A stretch of DNA of 20,351 nucleotides from CAXTSE01 sp035554115 (GTDB lineage Bacteria > Actinomycetota > Actinomycetes > Actinomycetales > Microbacteriaceae): NCBI GenBank assembly GCA_035554115.1, contig DATMIW010000010.1, forward strand, positions 1 to 20,351. The letters are read 5' to 3'. Of this stretch, positions 7,854 to 14,755 are shown in pieces. The translations under genes were made by a program, and so were the position numbers. Positions within the stretch are counted from its first letter, which is position 1; each line of letters begins with the position of its first letter. The notes below the pieces were generated by a model. It worked only from the letters and a program-made list of their open reading frames with translations. It did not search any database and was not told the DNA's origin.

Positions 7854-8720
7854 CGCAGGATCGTCCTTGGTACGACGCTCAGGGTCGCTCAGGACCTCTA
7901 TCCGCAGGATCTGTCCCCCGTCAATAGTGAACGACATCACCGTGAGCGGGACGCCATCAAGCGAGTTCAGCAGAGACGGAACGCCGTCGATATCGATGTG
8001 CTCGCTGGTCCGCGTCGTCGCCATCGCGTGGAAGGTGGCGAGCTGACCGGCGACGGCTTCGCGGCCCCGCAGAATGCGCACGCCTCCGCCGGCCGCGCCC
8101 GTATCGACATGAAGCTCGGCATCGGGATGCAGAATCGCGACGAGGGCGTGCATATCCTCCCCGCGAGCGGCGGCGAGAAAGGCATCGATAAGGGCCCGGC
8201 TCGCTCGCGCGGTGTGCTCGGACGATTCCTGCTGTCCACGGACTCGTTGTCGTGCACGGCTCGCGAGCTTACGTGTCGCAACCGGGGTGCGATCAACAAC
8301 AGCCGCGATGTCGTCGAACGATAGGCCAAAGATGTCGTGCAGCACGAACGCTATTCGCTCGTCGGGGCTGAGCACATCGAGCACGAGTTGAAGCGCCAAT
8401 CCCACAGAGTCGGCCACTAGCGCCTGCTGTTCCGGATCAGCGCGACCACCGCTCGGACCGTCGACCGATCGCATTTCGAGAGGCTCTTCTGCACGGCGCG
8501 AGCGCGCGCGGAGCATATCGAGACAGATTCGCGCGACAACTGTCGTCAGCCACGCTGCCAGGTTGTCGATTTCGGTGGGATCGGATCGTGAAAGCTTCAG
8601 CCATGCTCCCTGCACAGCATCTTCCGCGTCCGCGGCGGAGCCGAGCATGCGCTGGGCAGAACGCGACAGCCTGGCACGGTGCAGCTCGAACTGCTGGGCC
8701 CACAGTTGCTGCTCATCCAT
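7842..8720 (-). CDS. ECF sigma factor with fused SnoaL-like domain (ECF41/SigJ-like)
   Basis: A 292-residue alternative sigma factor. Region 2 spans about 10-75 (DAEDAVQGAWLKLS; NLAAWLTTVVARICLDMLRARSRR) and region 4 spans about 108-160 (LSPDERIAFVLHDIFGLSFDDIA; TPVATRKLASRARQRV). The C-terminal part (about 173-285) is an NTF2/SnoaL-like domain with a GGGV stretch at 211-214. Known ECF41 proteins carry such an extension, which controls activity in place of an anti-sigma factor. The ATG at 8720 follows GGAGGACCGC and sits about 25 bases after the predicted transcription start, whereas the ATG at 8750 would fall at or before that start. The divergent neighbour is a carboxymuconolactone-decarboxylase-fold protein, a recognised ECF41 partner. 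ECF56 is the main alternative assignment. Confidence 0.93.
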   Translation of the reverse strand: MDEQQLWAQQFELHRARLSRSAQRMLGSAADAEDAVQGAWLKLSRSDPTEIDNLAAWLTTVVARICLDMLRARSRRAEEPLEMRSVDGPSGGRADPEQQALVADSVGLALQLVLDVLSPDERIAFVLHDIFGLSFDDIAAVVDRTPVATRKLASRARQRVRGQQESSEHTARASRALIDAFLAAARGEDMHALVAILHPDAELHVDTGAAGGGVRILRGREAVAGQLATFHAMATTRTSEHIDIDGVPSLLNSLDGVPLTVMSFTIDGGQILRIEVLSDPERRTKDDPALDR

Positions 8721-8752
8721 GCGGTCCTCCGAAATCATCGTCATACCCATAT

Positions 8753-8779
8753 GACGTCCCGAAGCGGGCGAATGTGACC
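8753..8779 (-). promoter_or_regulatory. predicted ECF-type promoter of the sigma factor gene
   Basis: On the minus strand GGTCACA (8779-8773), 16 bases, then CGTC (8756-8753). From memory, the ECF41 promoter consensus is TGTCACA-N16-CGTC, so this matches 6 of 7 and 4 of 4 with the same spacing. Transcription would start near 8746, leaving a short leader with GGAGG before the ATG at 8720. This predicts autoregulation. Confidence 0.7.
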
Positions 8780-8793
8780 GACTTGCGCCGATC

Positions 8794-8820
8794 GGTCACG
8801 TCTGGTGGATGACAAGCGTC
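8794..8820 (+). promoter_or_regulatory. predicted ECF-type promoter of the carboxymuconolactone-decarboxylase-like gene
   Basis: On the plus strand GGTCACG (8794-8800), 16 bases, then CGTC (8817-8820): the same layout as the promoter facing the other way. The two -35 boxes are the arms of an 8-bp inverted repeat (8774-8781 and 8792-8799). Transcription would start near 8827, about 32 bases before the ATG at 8859. Confidence 0.7.
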
Positions 8821-8858
8821 AACAGAGTAAAGAACTCTCCAGACGAAAGGAATCTCTC

Positions 8859-9353
8859 ATGTCTCAGCTCATCAACCGTACCGAATCACGCCTGCCCAAT
8901 CCGATGACACGTGTTCCCGCTCTCGCTGATATCGGAGCAGCACTGGCCAAGGCCCTCGGATCAGGTTCCGTCCCCGACACAACTATCTCGTTCGCGCAGT
9001 TGCTCGTCGGGCAACGGATGGGAAGTGACTACCTAGTCACCCTGCACACAGCGGGATTACGCCGGGCCGGCGAGACCGAGGAACGCATCGCTGACGTGAC
9101 GAACTGGGAGGAATCGGCCCTGTTCGACGAGCCCGAGCGTGTTGCTCTCGCTCTCGCGGACGCCCTCCTCACCCCCAACCCCGACGATGCACGAGTGTCG
9201 GACGAGCTCTATGCCCGCGCATCCGCAAGCTATGACGACACGAGCCTCACGACCTTGATCCTGGGTCTCGGTCAGGTGTTCTTCTTCGTCCCGCTCGCCG
9301 TCATTGGCGAACCCCTCGCGGGTAAGTCGCCTGCTGAGCAGTGGAGGCCATGA
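8859..9353 (+). CDS. carboxymuconolactone-decarboxylase-fold (AhpD-like) protein lacking cysteines
   Basis: A 164-residue protein, starting at the ATG after GAAAGGAATCTCTC. GSDYLVTLHTAGLRRAGETEERIADV (55-80) fits the CMD/AhpD core, in which redox members have C-x-x-C-x-x-x-H. Here the cysteine positions are Ser56 and Leu59, His63 is kept, and the whole protein contains no cysteine. It therefore cannot be a thiol peroxidase-type AhpD. The fold also includes decarboxylases and proteins of unknown activity. It is divergent from the ECF41-like sigma gene and has a matching promoter, so it is the likely main target of that sigma factor. It converges with the FAD hydroxylase gene, 11 bases away. 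Confidence 0.85.
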   Translation: MSQLINRTESRLPNPMTRVPALADIGAALAKALGSGSVPDTTISFAQLLVGQRMGSDYLVTLHTAGLRRAGETEERIADVTNWEESALFDEPERVALALADALLTPNPDDARVSDELYARASASYDDTSLTTLILGLGQVFFFVPLAVIGEPLAGKSPAEQWRP

Positions 9354-9364
9354 GCGCGTGAACG

Positions 9365-10594
9365 CTACAGAGTGAGCGGTGTGGAGAGTGGATACTCCTG
9401 GCGGATGTTCCACTCCCGCTCCGGCTCGTAGTCGTAGATCCAGCTCATTCCGAGCGGGGTGTCGCCGGACTTCTTCCGCTCCTCGAAGGCCGCCTGGCGC
9501 TGCTCCCAGTCGCCGGCGTGAACAAGCTTGCTGTTGGCCAGCGACTGACGTTGCACGGCGTGCGCACGCGGAATCCGGACGTTGCGGAATGAGGCGAACG
9601 CCTGCTCCGGATCGTCCCGCCCGGCATCCAGCCAGCGGGAGAGCACGTATGCGTCCTCGAACGCCTGCGAGGCACCCTGGCCGGCGTTCGGCAGCATGGG
9701 GTGGGCGGCGTCACCGATCAACTGCACACGACCATGACCCCAGTCGAACGACGGCTGCCGACCGAAAAGCCCCCATTTGAGCGTGACGTCAACCGAATCG
9801 ATAATCTTCCGCAGGGTCGGCGCGAGCTCGGGGAAGGCCGCGCGAAGTTCTTCGGCGTCGCCGGGAATCGACCACCCCTCGCCCACCCATTCGTCCGAAT
9901 CGAGCTGTGTCGTCAGGTTCACCTGCTCGCGGCCACGCACGTAATAGGTCATGACATGCGAGCCCTTGCCCACCCAGCTGTAGACATTGGGGCCCAGGAT
10001 GTCCCGGCCGACAACGTCGGCGCTCACCAGGGCACGCCAGGCGACCTGACCGGTGAATTCAGCGGGCTGCTCGCCATAGAGCGCCTCACGAACGCGCGAG
10101 CGGATGCCGTCCGCGCCGATGACGAAGTCGAAGGTGCGTCGCACCCCATTCTCGAACACGAGCTCGACGCCGTCTTTACTCTCAGACAGGTCGACCAGTA
10201 GGTGGTTGAGGTGCACCCGCGAGGGGTCGACAGCTCCGGCCAAGGCGTCGAGCAGATCGCGACGGTGGAAGGCGTAGTAGGGCGCGGTGAACCGGCCCTC
10301 CACGGCATCCGTGCGCATCAGCTCCGTCTTGCTCAGCTGCTCGCCGGTGTACATCGAGCGATGGATCTGGTTCTCGATGCGGTTTCCGATGGGATCGAGT
10401 CGGCCTGCGAGGCCCGAGGCATACAGTCCCTTGATCGCCTGCTGGCTGACATTGATCCCCGAACCGATCTCGCCGAGCTCACGGGTGCGCTCGAAGACCT
10501 CGACGTCGAATCCGACTTTTTGGAGGGCCGCAGCGGTGGCGAATCCGCCGAGTCCGCCGCCAACAATCGCTATCGAAGGTCCGTGGGACGCCAT
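9365..10594 (-). CDS. FAD-dependent aromatic hydroxylase (salicylate / 3-hydroxybenzoate / 6-hydroxynicotinate type)
   Basis: A 409-residue class A flavoprotein monooxygenase that uses NAD(P)H and O2 to hydroxylate an aromatic acid in the cytoplasm. The dinucleotide-binding GGGLGG lies at 12-17, the acidic end of the second strand is VFER (33-36), the DG motif is IGADGIRSR (159-167), and the GD motif is LIGDAAHPMLPNAGQGASQAFEDA (292-315), which also binds FAD. The length is normal. The gene starts on a TGATG overlap with the upstream FAH gene, so the two are translationally coupled, and it ends the catabolic operon. In context it would convert the aromatic acid made by the aldehyde dehydrogenase into a dihydroxy acid or catechol. 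The substrate and position of attack cannot be read from sequence. Confidence 0.93.
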   Translation of the reverse strand: MASHGPSIAIVGGGLGGFATAAALQKVGFDVEVFERTRELGEIGSGINVSQQAIKGLYASGLAGRLDPIGNRIENQIHRSMYTGEQLSKTELMRTDAVEGRFTAPYYAFHRRDLLDALAGAVDPSRVHLNHLLVDLSESKDGVELVFENGVRRTFDFVIGADGIRSRVREALYGEQPAEFTGQVAWRALVSADVVGRDILGPNVYSWVGKGSHVMTYYVRGREQVNLTTQLDSDEWVGEGWSIPGDAEELRAAFPELAPTLRKIIDSVDVTLKWGLFGRQPSFDWGHGRVQLIGDAAHPMLPNAGQGASQAFEDAYVLSRWLDAGRDDPEQAFASFRNVRIPRAHAVQRQSLANSKLVHAGDWEQRQAAFEERKKSGDTPLGMSWIYDYEPEREWNIRQEYPLSTPLTL

Positions 10595-11502
10595 CAGAGC
10601 CGTCCGGATGCGACGGGGGCTTCCAGGAGGATCCCATTGCTCAGCGACGCGAGGCCATCAATTTCGACGCGTACGGAATCGCCGTCCCGCAGCTGTTCGC
10701 CTTTGGAGTTACCGACGCCGGCAGGGGTTCCCGATGCGATGACGTCTCCCGGCTCGAGGGTCCACGACTTGCTCGCCGCCGAGACCAGCTCGGCGATGCC
10801 CACTATGAGGTTGCTCGTCGTGCCGTCTTGCTTGAGAACGTCGTTGACGTAGCAGCGGATACCGAGATTCTGCGGGTCGTCGATGAGCCAGCTCGGTGTG
10901 ACCGCACCCAACGGGGAGTAGGTGTCGCGGCCCTTCGACGCGACCCAGTCCCAGGTAAAGGGGAAGGCGATCGGGTCGGTGCGGCGCATGAGGCCGCGCG
11001 CGGTGATGTCGTTGAAGCAGGCGTAGCCGGCAATGTAATCCCACGCCTCGCTGGGCTCCACGTCTACGGCGCGACGCCCGATCACGATGGCCAGTTCGGC
11101 CTCCCAGTCGGGGCGGTGATCTTCTGAGCGACCGAGAATAACGGTGCCGCCATTGCCGATAAGCGAGGTCGTGGGTGGGACGGCGAAGAAGAACGGGTCA
11201 ACGCCCTCCGGCACCTCGGTCACTCCCATCTCGGCAATGTGATCCTTGTAGTTCGCGCCGACGCAGAGCACTTTGTGGGGATATTGAAGCGAGAGCAGCT
11301 CGTCGGCATCGACTGTCGACATCGTGTCGGGGTTGATGCCCCGAAGCGCCTCCGCCACCGTGTCCCAGTTATCCAGGGCTTCCCGGAGTCCGGGATATCC
11401 CCGCAAGACCTCGGGGATCACATATCGGCCGTCGTCTCGGCGCACGGCTGCTGCCGTCGTGCCGTCCTCACGTCGGACGGTGGTTAGGCTCCAGCCGGTC
11501 AT
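10594..11502 (-). CDS. FAH-family hydrolase
   Basis: A 302-residue member of the fumarylacetoacetate hydrolase family. The metal triad is visible: Glu134 and Glu136 in DWEAELAIVIG and Asp165 in CFNDITARGL. VGANYKDHIAEMG (81-93) opens the catalytic domain, and SGTPAGVG near the C-terminus is the usual substrate-loop signature. The ATG follows GAAGGAACTGCA. Such enzymes cleave fumarylpyruvate or related acylpyruvates, or act as decarboxylase-isomerases on meta-cleavage products. Placement with a gentisate-dioxygenase-like cupin favours an acylpyruvate hydrolase acting on the cupin product. Placement right after the extradiol enzyme leaves a meta-pathway role open. It is clearly distinct in sequence from the FAH gene at the left edge. 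Confidence 0.93.
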   Translation of the reverse strand: MTGWSLTTVRREDGTTAAAVRRDDGRYVIPEVLRGYPGLREALDNWDTVAEALRGINPDTMSTVDADELLSLQYPHKVLCVGANYKDHIAEMGVTEVPEGVDPFFFAVPPTTSLIGNGGTVILGRSEDHRPDWEAELAIVIGRRAVDVEPSEAWDYIAGYACFNDITARGLMRRTDPIAFPFTWDWVASKGRDTYSPLGAVTPSWLIDDPQNLGIRCYVNDVLKQDGTTSNLIVGIAELVSAASKSWTLEPGDVIASGTPAGVGNSKGEQLRDGDSVRVEIDGLASLSNGILLEAPVASGRL

Positions 11503-11547
11503 TGCAGTTCCTTCGTCTGGTTCATTGAGTGGGTCATCACGCTGTCG

Positions 11548-12507
11548 TCACTTGCCCAGCGGGATCGGGCGGGTGGGGGCGGGGCCCCACATGTTCATGG
11601 CGTGGGCGTCTGCCTCCCAGGTGCGAGGAGTCATTGGATACTCTTCGTGCCAGGGTCGCGGCTCGTAGTAGCCCTTCTCCTCGTCGAGCATCACGTCGAG
11701 CTGCGTAAAGAGCTCAATGTGGTTGCCGTCCGGGTCTTCGTGGTAGCTGAAGATGTTGTGACCGACCGCGTGACGCCCCGGCCCCCAATACAGCTGGTAG
11801 CCGTTCTGAGAAAGGTTGTCGAGCATCGACTGCAGGTGAGCGGCGTCTCGTGCTTCGTAGGCCACGTGGTGCATGCCGGTCATCTTGTCGCTCTGCATGA
11901 AATTGGCCGCATGGTGGTCGGCATTGCAGCGCATGAACACGAAGAAGTCCCCGATGGAGTCGGCCCAACGGAATCCCAGGGTCTGCTCATAGAACGCGCG
12001 CATCTCTGCGGCCGAGGAGGTGTATGACGCGGCATGCCCCAATTTGCTGGGCCGGTGGTCGTAGCTCGGGCGCACCCCGCTGGGCTCTTGGCTCTGGTAG
12101 AGGTGCAGGGCACTACCGGTCAGCGGCTCCGTCATCACCAGGACCTCGGGCACGCCGGGCGCAATATCGCTGCGCACCTCAACCTCGTGGCCCTGCCGGC
12201 GGAGCCGTGTGGCGGCTTCCGAAACCGACTGACGGATCTCCCAGCCGACAACGGCACGGCCGCGGGCCGCTTTTGCCTTCTCAATGACCGTGCAGTGGTG
12301 GTCGACTCCAGTTGTGAGGAACACCTGCTGAGGAGTCTCGTCGACCTGAACAAAACCGAGGACGTCGGTGTAGTACTCGGTGAGCCGCTGAACGTCCGGC
12401 GTTTCGAACGACAGATATCCGAGCCGGCTCACATGCACGGGCGCCTCCGCATGTGCACGGGTTTCGGCCACGGGCGTTTCGGTCACCGGGGCTTCGCTTT
12501 CGCTCAT
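11548..12507 (-). CDS. type I extradiol ring-cleavage dioxygenase (VOC fold)
   Basis: A 319-residue, two-domain vicinal-oxygen-chelate protein that opens an aromatic diol beside the hydroxyl groups using Fe(II) or Mn(II) and O2. The C-terminal domain carries the metal ligands: His158 in KLGHAAS, His214 in GMHHVAYE and Glu265 in GNHIELF. His198 in CNADHH and Tyr255 in FSYHEDPDG correspond to second-shell catalytic residues of BphC-like enzymes. The first 23 residues are an acidic, alanine-rich extension of no clear use. GPGRHAVGHN and the late PRPW resemble the catechol 2,3-dioxygenase / dihydroxycumate dioxygenase branch more than NahC. The ATG at 12507 lies 14 bases after the aldolase stop, behind GGAAGAG. 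The likely role is the first ring opening before the aldolase step. Confidence 0.92.
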   Translation of the reverse strand: MSESEAPVTETPVAETRAHAEAPVHVSRLGYLSFETPDVQRLTEYYTDVLGFVQVDETPQQVFLTTGVDHHCTVIEKAKAARGRAVVGWEIRQSVSEAATRLRRQGHEVEVRSDIAPGVPEVLVMTEPLTGSALHLYQSQEPSGVRPSYDHRPSKLGHAASYTSSAAEMRAFYEQTLGFRWADSIGDFFVFMRCNADHHAANFMQSDKMTGMHHVAYEARDAAHLQSMLDNLSQNGYQLYWGPGRHAVGHNIFSYHEDPDGNHIELFTQLDVMLDEEKGYYEPRPWHEEYPMTPRTWEADAHAMNMWGPAPTRPIPLGK

Positions 12508-12521
12508 GATCGGATCTCTTC

Positions 12522-13517
12522 CTACCGCGAGGCTGTCAACGCGGTGTCGTATTTTTCGTGAAGCGCCGCCCAGCGGCGTCCGGCCTGCCTGCCACCTTCG
12601 AGATAGGCCTCGGGGGCGGTTGTGTACGGAGGCCGGGTCGGGCCCCCTGGGAAATATCCGGCGGCCTCGAACTCGGCCCGGTCGATCTGGATGTTGTACT
12701 TCGAGAACTCTTCGAAGCTGCCGTCCGGGAACAGGGTGCTCAGCGCATCTGAAATCTCCGACGCGATCCGCTCGGCTGTCTCCCAGTCCTGGGAGAGGAC
12801 TGCATTGCGTAGTGCGAGTGCCGGTGCCGGCCCGCAGGAAACGTCACCGCTCCAGCATGCGGTCACCGCATCCGGGAACCGCTGGGCACTCGCGGGCCAG
12901 TCCTCGGCGATCGGGAGCAGTCGAATGCGCCCGGCGACAGCTTCGAGGTCGGCGATGAATCGGTCACCCATAAGCGTGAGACCCATGTGCTTGGCGGCGA
13001 CGATCTGCGGGATAGTGGCCAGCTGTCGGTAGACCTCGGTCGAAATCTTGCCCTTGAACGCGCTGGGGTTGTCATATGCGATCTGCGACATGTCCGGAAG
13101 CGCTTCGGCGATGGACCGGTGGAAGGTCACGATCTGTTCGTCATCCAGCGCGACCCACATCGGGCGCCCAAGGAACAGGCCATCCGCCCCGAGACTTTGT
13201 GCTCGTCGAGCCCGGGCGATCGTGTCGCGCGTATTCAGCGTCGTCACACCCGTAAACACCGGCACCCGGTTGCCGACAACGGCAACCACGGTCTCGTTGA
13301 AGGTGGCCCACTCGTCTTCTGTGAGACCGGCCCCCTCACCGAAAGTGCCGTTGGTGAGGATGACATCGACCCCCGCGCTCACGAGAGAATCGGTGAGCGC
13401 TTCCGTCGCAACGAGGTCAACGGTATCCGTGGCAGCCCAATGGTCCGCCCCAGGAAGGGACGGAGTGGGCAGGATGGCGACGACACCGTGGATGTCGTCA
13501 ACAGTGAGCCGTGTCAT
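12522..13517 (-). CDS. NahE/PhdJ-type hydratase-aldolase (DHDPS superfamily)
   Basis: A 331-residue Schiff-base aldolase. It resembles trans-o-hydroxybenzylidenepyruvate hydratase-aldolase (NahE) along its whole length from memory: LPTPS near 16-20, NGTFGE (56-61), RVPVFTG (84-90), LGRPMWV (116-122), AYDNPSAF (147-154), Lys176 in AAKHMG as the Schiff-base lysine, FSKYNI, and the RPPY and WAALHEKY stretches at the end. The family adds water to an aryl-vinylpyruvate and splits it into pyruvate and an aromatic aldehyde. This fits the extradiol dioxygenase downstream and the aldehyde dehydrogenase upstream. PhdJ acts on a carboxylated substrate instead, so the substrate is open. The start overlaps the cupin stop as ATGA. 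Confidence 0.93.
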   Translation of the reverse strand: MTRLTVDDIHGVVAILPTPSLPGADHWAATDTVDLVATEALTDSLVSAGVDVILTNGTFGEGAGLTEDEWATFNETVVAVVGNRVPVFTGVTTLNTRDTIARARRAQSLGADGLFLGRPMWVALDDEQIVTFHRSIAEALPDMSQIAYDNPSAFKGKISTEVYRQLATIPQIVAAKHMGLTLMGDRFIADLEAVAGRIRLLPIAEDWPASAQRFPDAVTACWSGDVSCGPAPALALRNAVLSQDWETAERIASEISDALSTLFPDGSFEEFSKYNIQIDRAEFEAAGYFPGGPTRPPYTTAPEAYLEGGRQAGRRWAALHEKYDTALTASR

Positions 13518-14698
13518 CGCACCTCATCACGGTCGAGGAAGATGTCGGAGCGATAGGTCTGCTTCTGCGGCATGGCCGGAACAGAGGGCGGCGGGGTGCG
13601 CCCGATGATCGCCTCCGGCTCTTCATACAGCAGTCCGAGCGCCTGCAGCGCAGGGATGTCGTGGACGCTGAACACTCGCAGGGGTGTATCGCCCGAGTTC
13701 TCGAAGCGGTGCCAGGCGTAGTTCGGGATCGCAAAGGTGTCGCCGGGTGCCAGGTCCAGGGTCTTGTCGCCCACTTCCAGGCGCCCGGTGCCGGAAATGA
13801 CGAAGCCGACATTGCTCGAGGTGCGGCGGTGGAGCTCGCCGCTGAAGCCCGAGGCGAATTGCTGCACCCAGCAGTCCATCGTCGGGAACGTCGGTCCGCC
13901 GGTGACCGGGTTCGCGTAGCGCAGGGCGAGGCCGTCGTACTTGTTGCCCGTGCGGCCGTCGGCTGCATAGGCGTCCAGGATCGGCTCCACGTCCTTCCAG
14001 GCGTAGCGAATCGGAAGACGCGTTTCGCGATCCTGCTCATCGACCGGGCGAAGGCGCGACGAACGAAGCCCGATGCTGTCGGCGACTGACTCCCGCTGCG
14101 GTTGGCTGGCCGAACCGAAAGGCTCGAAGAACGCCTGGTTGAGCGCAAGAGTGATGCCGAGGTCCAGCGCGTCCCACCAGATGACCTCGTCATCGGTGGG
14201 GTTGTGGTGATCGTGCCACGAACCGCGTGGTGTCAAGAGCAGGTCGAAGGTGTCCATGGTCAGTCGCTCGCCGTCGACGACGGTGAACGCCTCCGGGTTG
14301 CCCTCGATGATGAACCGCAGGGCGTTCATGGTGTGACGGTGCGACCAGCACACCTCCTGAGCCCGCATCGCCTGAATTCCAGCGGCGAGAGTGTGCGTGG
14401 ATCCGGGAGGGCCCTGCGTGATCTCGGGGTTGAGGAAGACGATGCTCGTACGACCGACACCGCGGGGACCGAGAATTTTCGATGCTTCAACCAGGCGTTC
14501 CCGCGTGAGAGACCACGGCCAGACGTGGCCGGTGCCGCGCGGTTTCGGACCGCCGATGGCGTTGTCGAGCAGCGGCTCCATCGTCCACTGACCGATGATG
14601 TTCTCGGTCTTGATCTTGGCGTCGTAGGCAGCAAGGGCCGCGAGGTCTTCGCCCTCGGGCATTTCGTCTTGATCGACGGCAGTAGTTGTGTCGGTCAT
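13514..14698 (-). CDS. gentisate 1,2-dioxygenase-like bicupin ring-cleavage dioxygenase
   Basis: A 394-residue double-cupin protein of the gentisate / 1-hydroxy-2-naphthoate / salicylate dioxygenase family, which opens rings next to a carboxyl group with Fe(II) and O2. The first cupin holds the metal site: His120 and His122 in SHRHTMNALRFIIEG and His162 or His164 in GSWHDHHN. The second cupin, from about residue 290 (ELHRRTSSNVGFVISGTGRLEVGD, then APGDTFAIPNYAWHRFEN), is structurally complete but keeps only part of a ligand set, as in relatives. The length is slightly above the usual 340-380. The ATG follows AAGGAGTAGAGA. Between the aldehyde dehydrogenase and the aldolase, PhdI (1-hydroxy-2-naphthoate) and gentisate activities are the two main candidates. 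Confidence 0.92.
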   Translation of the reverse strand: MTDTTTAVDQDEMPEGEDLAALAAYDAKIKTENIIGQWTMEPLLDNAIGGPKPRGTGHVWPWSLTRERLVEASKILGPRGVGRTSIVFLNPEITQGPPGSTHTLAAGIQAMRAQEVCWSHRHTMNALRFIIEGNPEAFTVVDGERLTMDTFDLLLTPRGSWHDHHNPTDDEVIWWDALDLGITLALNQAFFEPFGSASQPQRESVADSIGLRSSRLRPVDEQDRETRLPIRYAWKDVEPILDAYAADGRTGNKYDGLALRYANPVTGGPTFPTMDCWVQQFASGFSGELHRRTSSNVGFVISGTGRLEVGDKTLDLAPGDTFAIPNYAWHRFENSGDTPLRVFSVHDIPALQALGLLYEEPEAIIGRTPPPSVPAMPQKQTYRSDIFLDRDEVR

Positions 14699-14755
14699 TC
14701 TCTACTCCTTAGTGGTCACGGGAGGCTGGCGGACAGTGCACTCCCCGTTTAGCTG

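Noticed and set aside
10419..10427. GCATACAGT, nine bases of the GntR operator word, inside the FAD hydroxylase gene
   Set aside because: It lacks the left arm of the palindrome and lies in coding sequence; a 9-base match in 20 kb is not strong.
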